From positions 1 to 15,784 of the forward strand of contig JAMYWO010000585.1 in assembly GCA_024220525.1 (NCBI GenBank): 15,784 bases of DNA, written 5' to 3'. The stretch's first letter is position 1, and the number at the start of each line of letters is the position of its first letter. The position numbers were made by a program, and so were the translations under genes. The DNA is from Cochliopodium minus. Its lineage: Eukaryota; Discosea; Himatismenida; Cochliopodiidae. This document shows, in pieces, positions 1 through 9,400 of this stretch. Under the pieces are notes generated by a model. The model did not search any database. It worked only from the letters and a program-made list of their open reading frames with translations, and had not been told where the DNA came from.

Positions 1-80
1 ATTTTTTATTTTTTATTTCAAATTTTTTATTTTTTATTTTTTATTTCAAATTTTTTATTTTTTATTTCAAATTTTTTGTT
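1..80. repeat. T-rich short tandem repeat (attttt / atttcaaat)
   Basis: The window opens with repeated runs of attttttatttttt punctuated by four copies of tttcaaatttttt, forming an imperfect tandem array. It lies in the unfinished intron or 3' region of RCC1 paralogue A. The rest of the 216 bases before the first visible exon is also nearly pure A/T with no coding signal. Confidence 0.7.
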
Positions 81-216
81 TTTATTTTTTATTTTTTATT
101 TTTTTATTTTATTTATGTTATTTATTTTATTTGTTATTTATTTTTTAATTTATTAAAAATATTTCATTCTTTTATTTGAACAAAAATTAAAAAATTTGTT
201 TTGTAAAATTTTTTAC

Positions 217-541
217 TGGTCAAAATGAGAGAAGAATAGTACATACAACAAACAGAAACAGCGTTTTTGTCAGTCAGCAAAAGAGTGGGTGTTTTCACAT
301 AATCCCTACTTTTGAGTCCACATTGGCCATTTTTGTTTGAACCTATCACCCAAACTTCCCCATTTTCTGAAATAAGTTATTGTTATTGTTATTATTATTA
401 TTTTATTTTTTTATAATTAAATAAAATTTTTAATATTATTTTGTTTTCAATATATTTAAAGATATTCATTTTTTAATTTATTTTTATTTTCTCTTTATTT
501 TATTAATTTATTATTTTGATTTTTTGATTTTTGATTTTTGA

Positions 542-574
<33 letters not shown>

Positions 575-1882
575 ATTTTTTATTTTATTTTTATTTTATT
601 AATTTATTATTTTTGATTTTTTTGTTTAGTTTCATTAAATTTTATTTTTTTATTTAATTCATAAATTTTATTTTTTTTTATTATTTTTTATTGATATTAA
701 AATTTATTTGTATTTTTATTTATTTTGATATTTTTTATTTACCTTTTAGAAACAAACTGTGCTCAAACCCACAAGAAAAAGAAACGACATTGTCAATCTC
801 GATTTCTTCCATTTCTTTCAAATATTTGTCCCACTCATAAAATGATCCGAACCAATACAACTTTCCATCCTCTTTAAAAATTTTAAAAAGAAATTGAAAA
901 TGCAAAAATTTTAATAAAAAAGCATTAAATTAAAGTTTTAAAAAATAAAAAATAAAAAATAAAAAATGAAAAAAATTTAAAAATAAAAGTAATAAAAAAT
1001 GTAAAAAAAAATGGTTTCAATTCTTGAAAAAATGTAAAAAAAAATGCTTTTTTAAAGAAATTAAAAAAAAAAAAAATTTAATTTTTTAAAAATAAAAAAT
1101 AAAAAAAGACGTAAAATGGTTCCAATTCTTATATAAAGTTTAAAAAGGAAATTTTTTTTTTATGCAAACCTTTTTGAATGATTGTAAAATTTTGGCAAGT
1201 GCTGACTTTAGTTACCTCTGAGCAGACAAACAAAAATTTAGTACAAGTGCCCATGTTTTCGGAAAATAATCCCAATTTATTTTTGGAGTTATATCCTTTC
1301 CATCAAAAATTATTTTAAAAATAGTCAAATAATTTAAAATAATTTTAAAAAAATTAAAAAAATAATTTAAAAAATGATTTAAAAATAATTCAAAAATAAT
1401 TTAAAAAAATTATTCAAAAATCAATTTAATTGATTTAAAAAATATTTTAAATATTTTTTAATTACCACAAGCATACAAATCTCCACTTTCTATTCACAAA
1501 AAAAAATTTAAAAATAATTTTTATTTTTTATTATCAGAATTAAATTATAACGAATACAAAAAAAAAATTTAAAAATATGAAAATAATTTTTTTTGTTAAC
1601 TTTCGACGTAAAAGGAGAAAGATCTCCCCAAACATATGGACTTTATGTTTGGATTGTTCATTATTTTGGTAGGGAGAAAAACGTTCCCGGTAAACCCTGT
1701 TCCACATTGTCCATACTGATTTTCCCCAAAAGAAAAAACATCTCCATTATCTGTTTAATATTTGAATATTTATAAAAAAAAAAATATATAAAATATAAAA
1801 AATTTTATTTGGCGGTAAATGAAAATTTGCCTTTGACAAAGATATTATGGTTTGAGTGGCATGTCCCAGAATTAAATCTCAT
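217..1882 (-). CDS. RCC1-repeat beta-propeller protein, paralogue A (3' end outside window)
   Basis: Spliced minus-strand gene; visible exons in coding order are 1882-1831, 1750-1601, 1489-1466 (24 nt), 1295-1170, 871-743 and 366-217, giving about 210 residues before the window ends. The start is ATG at 1882, in a 52-nt exon encoding MRFNSGTCHSNHNIFVK. RCC1 blade signatures follow: DNGDVFSFGENQYGQCG, a micro-exon SGDLYAC, YNSKNKLGLFSEN, DGKLYWFG with FSCGFEHSLFL, and ENGEVWVIGSNKNGQCGL. RCC1 propellers are protein-interaction platforms and some act as GTPase exchange factors; nothing here assigns a partner. Exon lengths 52/150/24/126/129/150 closely match the neighbour at 2502-4811, so the two are tandem duplicates. 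Donors are unusual: intron 1 is GC-AG (GCAAAT), intron 2 begins GTTAAC and intron 4 GTTTGC. The frame stays open throughout, so it is called a gene, although splice-site drift could mean it is decaying. Confidence 0.85.
1466..1489 (-). other. 24-nt micro-exon of RCC1 paralogue A
   Basis: This 24-nt exon encodes the first strand of blade 2 (SGDLYAC plus two partial codons). It follows a TAG acceptor at 1490-1492 and precedes a GTAATT donor ending at 1465. Both flanking introns are phase 1, so skipping it would keep the frame. The exon at 4425-4448 is its same-length counterpart in the neighbouring paralogue. Confidence 0.8.
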
Positions 1883-2501
1883 TCTCTTTATTATGAAGAA
1901 AATAAAAAAAATATGTTGGTGTAATTCTTGTTTTTTTATCAATTTTGGTTTTTATTGAAATTTGGTATGATCAAAGTTCTCAGATTCTTATATTATTTGA
2001 CTGATTCTTTATTTGTCAAAGTCAATTTTTTTTATATTTTTTGAAAGAGAAAAACGATACTGTAATTTACAGCATTATGTAAGATGACCAGAAATAACAC
2101 AAGATGATAAGTTTAAATTCATTTGAATGAAATGCTTTAAATCTCAATATCTTTCAGATATATATTATTCGAAAATATCTCATCATTATGAAGAAATTAA
2201 GAGTTAATTATAATTCGATTTTATAATTTGATCTGAGAAGATTTAAATATTTTTTTTCCCAAATTACCTTCCTTGGATACTTCAATATTTTTTTTTATTT
2301 TAAATTTATTTTTTATTTTAAACAAATAGATGGAATCATAATGTTTTTTCGAATGGTAATTTATAATTAAATGAAATACTTTATATAATATTTATTGAAA
2401 ATTTTTTTGTGAGAATTTAATCTAAATAGAATTCATGTGATTAAATCAATTTTTAAATTAAGAGTTTAGTTGAATTATAAATAATTAAAAAATTTTATTA
2501 A
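1883..2501. other. Intergenic region between the two RCC1 genes
   Basis: About 620 bp between the start of RCC1 paralogue A and the stop of paralogue B. It should hold the promoter of A and the 3' end of B. It is AT-rich but less simple in sequence than the introns. I find no ORF, RNA gene or recognisable promoter element. It contains one copy of a 26-bp sequence (2398-2423) found again inside an intron of the HIP1R gene. Confidence 0.6.
2398..2423. repeat. 26-bp dispersed repeat, copy 1
   Basis: Four A, seven T, then gtgagaatttaatct. The same 26 bases occur at 11846-11871, there with one more A in the A-run. Flanks of the two copies do not match beyond this core, so no element boundary can be drawn. 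Confidence 0.65.
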
Positions 2502-4811
2502 TCAAAAAGAAAAAAATTTGATGATGATATGTTGGATGGGTTTAGGAAGTATGATTTTTCTTAAAGTGATTTTGCTATAGTACTTAAGAGACAACAAAAA
2601 AAACAAAACCCTTCCTTTGAATTCTCCTCCAAAGTTCTTGTGGTCGTGTATTTTCCATTCCTAAAAAAAATCAATTTAAAAACTAATGTAAAATAATTTA
2701 ATAAGAAATAAAAATTAATTTATCAACAAAAAATAGAATTAAAAAAAAATAAAAAATTTTTTAAAATGAATAAAAATTAAATTAAATTTTAAAAATTATG
2801 GTAAAAACTACATCCAAAAGCTCATAATTCTGAAATAGCAACAAATTATCAAAAACAATTTTAGTAGCAAATTTATCTTTGAATTCCCCGAACCCTAACT
2901 GTCCTTTTCCTCCGCTCCCGCAAGCAAAGATTACGTTCTCTTGAAATAAAAAATAAAATAAAAAAAATGAAAAAAAAATATAAATAGTCCTTGAAATAAA
3001 AAAATGTAAATAAAATAAAAGATAAAAAAAATAAAAATTTAAAAAAAATGTTGTATTAAAAAAATGTTTAAAAAAAATGTTGTATTAAAAAAATGTTTAA
3101 AAAAAATGTTGTATTAAAAAAATGTTTAATAAATAATAAAAAAATTAAAAAATATTTTAAAATTGAAAAGAAAAATAAAAATAATTTACTGCAAACAAAA
3201 ATAGAGTATTTTTGACAAGCAATTACGAAAGAAATGCCTTTGAGGGCTGTCTTTGTAAATTTTGGATGATCTATTTTAGGATTCAAAAAAAGTTCTCCAT
3301 TATCATTACTTCCGCAACCATACACTTCTCCTTGATCTATTAATAAAAAATGAAAAAATAATGAAAAAATAAAAAAATAAAAAAATAAAAAAAATAATGA
3401 ATAAAAAATAAAAGAAAATAAAAATAATGAAGAAATAAAAATGAAAAATAAAAGAATTTTTACTTGTTAAAATGAGAGTATGATTTGAACCACAATGTAC
3501 TGAAGAAATATTTGGGAAAGAATCTATTGTTTGAACTCCAATCATGTCATCCACAGTACCAACTCCTAATTGTCCTTGTTTATTTATTCCAAAACTTTTG
3601 AGAAGTGTGTTTCCTTTTTCATCTCCTTTAAAAAATTAAAAAAGTTCAAAAAAAATAAAAGAATAAAAATAAAAAATAAAAAATTAAAAAAATTAAAAAA
3701 TTAAAAAATTAAAAAATTAAAAAAATAAAAAATAAAAAAATAAAAAAAATAAAAAATAAAAAAATAATGTACTTGTCAATATAAAAGAAAAAAGAAATCC
3801 ACAAGAAAGAGACACAATGTTTTTATCAGTCAAAAGCAAAGTGGGTTCATGAATATAATCTTTATACCAGTATTTTTGATCTCTCAATCCACATTGTCCA
3901 TATTTATTAGATCCCATGGCCCACACTTCTCCGTTTTCTGATTTTTAATAAAAAAAATTCAAATTATTTTTATTTTTAATTTTTTATTTAAATTTTTTTA
4001 AATTTTTTTTTTACTTTTATAAAATAAAATCTGTCCATCTCCACATGAATATGAAACAACATTGTCGATATTGATTTCTTCAATTCTCTTACTTCTCTTT
4101 CTGATGTCATAAAAATATCCAAACCAATAAATCTTACCATCATCTAAAAAATAAAATAAAAAATAAAAAAAAAATTGAAATTTTTAAATTTTAAATACTT
4201 TAAAATTATTTTAAAAAAAAAAAATCAAAAAAATTATTTTGTTTTTTTTACCCTTTTGAAAAATTGAAAAATTTATGCAATTTCTTATTGAAATCACATT
4301 GGAGCATATAAAAGTGAATTTCGAATGTTCATCGAATACATCTTTTTCAGAAATTCTTCCTTTAAAATTAAAAATAAAATATAAAATATAATTTTTTTTT
4401 AAAAAAATAAAAAACTATTTTTACCACATCCGTATAGGTCTCCTTTTTCTTTTGACAATATGCAATAAAAAAATTAATTAAAAAAATTTTTTATATACTG
4501 TCAATGTAAAAAGAGACAGAGTCTCCCAAACAAATAGATTTGATATTAGGGTTGTTCATTATAAAGGTTGGAGTTGCGACATTGTCGGTGTGCCCAATTC
4601 CACATTGACCATGATCGTTCCTTCCAAAAGAATATACATCTCCATTTTCTGTTTTTTAAAATAAATTAAAATAGAATTTAAATTAATTTAAATATAAAAA
4701 AAGAATCTTTAAGAAAATCATTTTTATTTCAAAAGAAAAAAATTCAATTTTATTTTTACCTTTTACAAACATATTGTGGTTTGAGAAGCAACTGCTTGAA
4801 CTTGATCTCAT
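2502..4811 (-). CDS. RCC1-repeat seven-bladed beta-propeller protein, paralogue B
   Basis: Complete spliced gene, about 408 residues. Exons in coding order: 4811-4760, 4648-4499, 4448-4425, 4359-4252, 4143-4015, 3937-3773, 3625-3464, 3336-3190, 2939-2809 (or 2812) and 2660-2502 (TGA). Seven RCC1 blades start near residues 18, 68, 112, 155, 210, 264 and 313; clear cores are GDVYSFGRNDHGQCGIG, GEVWAMGSNKYGQCGL, SFGINKQGQLGVG, GEVYGCGSNDNGEL and VIFACGSGGKGQLGFG. Blade 7 lacks its second half (CGxxHxxxL), which is what exon 1 (CFSNHNMFVK) supplies, so the propeller seems closed by its N-terminus and the ATG at 4811 is well supported. Blades 2 and 3 are degenerate. The last exon adds about 52 residues (EWKIHDHKNFGG..., basic and hydrophobic) of unclear identity, possibly a short BTB-like remnant. 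The final splice is least certain: the donor may be GTAGTT or GTTTTT, both phase 0. Confidence 0.87.
3039..3127. repeat. Three-copy 29-bp tandem repeat in intron 8 of RCC1 paralogue B
   Basis: The motif atgttgtatt recurs at 3048, 3077 and 3106, an exact 29-bp period; each copy reads atgttgtatt, an A-run, atgttt and another A-run. It lies in the 250-bp intron between exons 8 and 9 (2940-3189). It is probably a slippage or replication product rather than a functional element. Confidence 0.85.
4425..4448 (-). other. 24-nt micro-exon of RCC1 paralogue B
   Basis: It encodes KGDLYGC plus two partial codons, the first strand of blade 2. It sits between introns of only 50 and 65 bp (AAAG acceptor, GTAAAA donor), both phase 1. 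Length and phase equal those of the exon at 1466-1489, so it predates the tandem duplication. Confidence 0.82.
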
Positions 4812-5211
4812 TTCCTAAATTATAAGGATGAAATGTTACACAATATTTGATTTATCTTTTCTAAAGAAATTTCCAATTAAATATAAAACCTCAAATGAGA
4901 AGATGTTTCAAATTTATTTTTCTATACTAATAATATTTTGGATAGGGAGACATATGTCAAGAATTTTGATATTTTTTGAAAATTTATAAAAATTATTTGG
5001 AAGAATTTATAACATCTTTGATCTTAAATTGATTACCTTTAAATATTTTTCAAAATTAGAAATTATAATTTAACACAAGACTATTTTTTTTTATTTTATA
5101 ATTATATTAATAATTTATATATTTAAATTTATATTGATCAATTCTCAAAGAGGAAAAAAAATAGAAATTCAAGTAATTACAAAATTTTTTCATTTTAATA
5201 ATTTAAACACG
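4812..5211. other. Intergenic region upstream of RCC1 paralogue B
   Basis: About 400 bp between the RCC1 paralogue B start and the stop of the membrane-protein gene. It is AT-rich with mixed A and T rather than A-run repeats. No coding or RNA signal was found. It should contain the paralogue B promoter and the 3' end of the next gene, but no element can be named. Confidence 0.55.
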
Positions 5212-6073
5212 TCATTTACTCTTTTGGTTAATATAATCAGTGAATTCCAAATCCTCACTGGTTTCTTCATACTTGTCTTCTTTGACACCAATCATCTCCT
5301 CTGCATTGTTCATCTCATTTATAGATTCTTCCAATTTGCTTTGGTTTTGGATTTCTCTAACAAGCATTTGGGTTAGACATCTGTCATATCTGGATTTTAA
5401 ATCTAATAAAGACATAGAAGAGAGGATAATGTAAACTATACTGTTTTTAAAAATAAATTTAAAATTCTTTCTAAGAAATTTTTGTAAAATTTTTAAATCT
5501 TTCTTTTTCTTACCAAAACACAATTGCAATAGGAGTGAAAATAGAATATGTGGTGAAAATATTCAAAAATGTATTTGTTTTGTTTCTTATCGACAATATA
5601 AAAATGAATCCTAATTAATTTTTTTTTTTCAGAGAAATATTTTTTAATTAAAAAAAAATTATAAAGGTGAAATTTTAAATTTTTGAGATTTTCAATTTTA
5701 TACCTATCATTGCAGTTAATGCACTTAATATACCGAACACACTTGCATTAATTAGGATCCCTGGCATCTTTGTATGCTTCACCTTTTTTAGAAGGAAAAT
5801 CGAAACTGTAACCATCATCACTGCAGCTATTGGCCAAGCATACCAATAAATGACGAATCCTAATTTTTAAAAATTAAAAAATTTTCAGTTAATATTTTTT
5901 TTTTTCAGCTAAATTTAATTAATTTTTAATTATTTACCTATTATTGTGAACAAGATGTTTGACCAGAATAGAAAACTGACCTTTGTCACATCATTATCTG
6001 TAATTTTTATGTTCAATTCTTCAAAGTATTCAAGTTCGTTTTTATCTTCCAAAACAAATGTTGTTTCTATCAT
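5212..6073 (-). CDS. Small four-helix membrane protein, unknown function
   Basis: Spliced gene of about 205 residues. Exons in coding order: 6073-5938, 5859-5704, 5610-5514 and 5440-5212 (TGA). Phases agree at each join (1, 1, 2); donors are GTAAAT, GTATAA and GTAAGA and acceptors TTAG, TTAG and ACAG. The N-terminus is acidic and soluble (MIETTFVLEDKNELEYFEEL). Four hydrophobic stretches follow at roughly residues 32-52, 53-69, 78-105 and 112-142, with positive residues (KKVKHTK) after the second, then a charged tail of about 60 residues rich in Glu, Asn and Lys, possibly helical. There is no cleavable signal peptide. Splice joins fall inside or beside hydrophobic segments, which supports the model because unspliced reading would break them. 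I do not recognise the family. It could be an organelle or plasma-membrane tetraspan protein; nothing assigns a substrate. Confidence 0.78.
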
Positions 6074-6498
6074 TTTAGTTTTTTTTTTTGAATATTTTCC
6101 TTGTTTGATCTTTTTGTTTATTTCAAAGACTTTTTTGATTTTTATTTTTTATTTTTATTTTATTTTATAATTTTAATATTTGATTTAAATTTGACAAATT
6201 TAACCCTCAAATTGAATTAGACTCAAATTGAAAAGAAAATTCAACCATCAAGAGAAAAAATTCAACTTTTAATTTAATTTTTAGTTAGTTAAATTTTCCA
6301 AAAAAAAAAAGTAATTTTAAACTAAAAAAAGGTGAATAAAATAAATGGTCAATTATTATTTTTGAAATGCTTGTTAGTTCTCTTTTCAGAAAAAGGGAAA
6401 TAATAATATTAAAAAAAATATAGATATCAAACAAAATAAATAGTATCCAAAAAAAAAAATTTCGAAGAAAAAATGTTGAAGAAATTTTAATTTTTATT
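6074..6498. other. Intergenic region between membrane-protein gene and HIP1R gene
   Basis: About 425 bp between the membrane-protein start codon and the HIP1R stop codon. The part next to the membrane-protein gene is T-rich on the plus strand, then the sequence becomes mixed AT. Apparent ORFs here are long only because Phe, Ile and Leu codons dominate AT-rich DNA. Nothing else recognised. Confidence 0.55.
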
Positions 6499-9400
6499 TT
6501 AGTTTTTGTTGACAGGAACATTACTAAGAGGATTTTGTTTGACATTTTTCTCCAACTCACTCAAATATTTCTTGTCTTCCTCGATCTGGTTTCTGAGCTT
6601 CCAGATCAAAGCACGTTGCTCGATGATGTGTGTTCTGTCTTCGTGGGAGACAGAGATGTTTTGAAGACGTTCTTGATGCTTGCTGAATGACTTAAATTCT
6701 TCAACAGCTAAAAAGAAATAAAAATAAAATAAAATAATATAAAAAAATAAAATAAAACAATTTTTAAAATTTTTTACCTTTGATCAATAAATCTATTGCA
6801 TTACTAACTTCTTCGTATCCTTTTTTCATCTTTAAATCTACATTTCTAAAATTAAAAAATAAAAAATAAAAATTTAAAAATAAAAAAATAAAAAATTTAT
6901 TTTTAAAATAAATTTTAAAAAAATTTTTTTACGTTTGTCCTGTTAATGAAGTTACATGAGAAAGAATATCGAGGACAGATTGTTTCAACGAAGTACTGGA
7001 TGTGGAAAGAGACTCAATAGGTTGCTTGTCTGTAATTACGTCTTGTGCAGTGGAGAGGAAAGAGGAAACTCTGTTATTAAGCTGTCCCATTAACTCCATC
7101 AATTTCTCGAGCTATTAGTTATTGAAAATAATAAAAAATAAATTGATAAAATTAAAAATTAAGAAAATTTTTGATAAAGAAATGAATAAAAACGGGTAAA
7201 AAATAATAATCATAAATAAAAATAAAATAAAAAAATAAAAATAATCATAAAATCAAAAAATAAAAATTAAAAAAAATATTAAAAATTACAAAATAAAATC
7301 AAAAAAAAAAATCAAAAAAATGTAAAAAAGATAAATGATAAAAAAAAAAAATCAAAAAATGTAAAAATAAATAATAAAAAATTAAAATAAAGTTTTTTTT
7401 TATAAATTTAATTGAATATTTACCCATAATTTATCACGGAGATAAAATTTGTTACGTTCACTGTCTTGTTTGTACATTTGTTGCATCAGGTTCAACAATC
7501 CCTCTAACATTTTTTTGGTGGCTTGGGATGTGGAGACAGCTGCGTCCTTGATAGCGTTAGCCACAATTACTTTCTCATTTGTGAAATTCTAAAACGATAA
7601 AAACATAAGATAAAATAAAATAAAATTATAAATAAAAATTTTTTAATAAAAATATTTAATAAATAATAAAAAAAAATAATGAAAATAATCTTAAAATAAA
7701 TTTTTTTTAAAAAATGAAATGAAAAATGAAAAAAAAATAAAAATAATGAAAATAATCTTGAAATGAAATAATTAATAAAATACAAATATTAAATGAAAAT
7801 AATCTTGAAATAAATTTTTTTAAATAAAAAATAAAAAATGAAAAAAATTAATGAAAATAATAAATTGAGTTAATTCAAAAATCAAAAAAAATAAAAACAT
7901 AAAAACAAAAAAATATGAGAATAATAGTAAGTAAAAATTGTAAACTCGAAATAAATAAAAAATAAAAAAATAAAATAAAAAATAAAAAAGTTAAGAAATT
8001 TTTTTCTTACACCAGAGACATTTTCTTTATTCAAATTCTCACATTGGTTGTCAATATTTTGCATTAAAGAGTTGAGGTTGTTGCTAGCCTTGTCGTGAAG
8101 CAATAAAATCTCTTCTTTGGAAACTGTGTTCTTCTCCTCTTCTTCAATAAATGACTATTGTTTTGAAATAAAAAAATAAAAAAATTAAATTGAAATTAAA
8201 AATTAAATTATAAAGAAAAAATAAAAGAAGAAAATAATTTCACTGTTATATTTGTTTATTTTTTAAAAAATAAATAATAAGAAACAAATTTTTTGCACGT
8301 TAAAAAAATGAGGAAAATATTAAAGCAAAAGATTAAATATACTTTAAATATTAATTTGAATGATAAAATTTTAAAAACAATCAAAAAAAAATGTATGTAT
8401 TAATAAAATAAAAATTGAATAAATAAATCAAAAAAAATAATTAAAGACAAGATCAAATAATAAAACAAATAATGAATAAAAATTAAAAAAATCAAAATCA
8501 AAAAAAATTTGTAAATAAAAAATAAACAAAAAAAAATTTATGATCAAAAAAATAAATTAAAATAAAATATAAAATGAAAATTAAAATGTAAATAAAAAAA
8601 TAAATACAAACAAAAAAATAAAATAAAAGTTACTTGATCAATTTTGTCAACTTCTTGAAGGTACTGCAATAAGGAGCTGACAGAATTGTTTATGGAATTT
8701 TGATCACCACTCAAGAAAGTAGGGAGAACTTTCATCAAGTTGGAGGCGAACTTTCTGGACAAGTTTAGCAAACTGTCGGAGACTTCGGATCTGCTGACTG
8801 ATTGGACTGCTCCCTTGGTGTTGTTTAAAAACTCTTGAGTGTTGTTGACTATGTTTTTCATTGCGAGCAAAAGTCCCTTTGAAAAATAAATAAAATAATA
8901 AATAATAAAAATTGATTGAAAATAAAAAAATAAAAAAAAAATGTGTAAATAAAAAAATGAACAAAAAAAATAAATGAAAAAAAAAATAAAAAATAAAAAT
9001 TGAAAAAGATAATAAAAAATAATTAAAATAATGACAATAATAATGTATCAAATTATATAACAAAGATAATAGCAAATTAAAGTTAAAATAAAAAATCATT
9101 AAAATAAAAATCGTTTAAATAAACAAAAATAAATAAATAAAAATAAATGAAATGAATAAAACAAACAAAAAATAAATCAAAATTTAAAAAATTAAAATAA
9201 ATTGGAAACTTACAACGTTGTTACGAGGATCTTGTTTGGAGATTCCATCAAGGATTTGAGCAAGTTGTTGTTTGTTTTCTCTGATGAGCTTACCTGAAGA
9301 TTGAGTGTTACCGCTCTTGGTAGGGTTGTCAAAGTTTTGAATGGATTTGTCAAGTCTGGATCTTCCCTCATTGATCAAGTTTTCTGTTTTAAGTTTTAGA

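Noticed and set aside
1593-1775. 60-residue plus-strand ORF
   Set aside because: Antisense shadow of RCC1 exon 2 (1601-1750), which carries the conserved NGDVxSFGxNxxGQCG pattern on the other strand.
5134-5434. Plus-strand ORFs over the end of the membrane-protein gene
   Set aside because: Antisense to the charged C-terminal exon; the minus strand has phase-consistent splicing and a continuous membrane protein.
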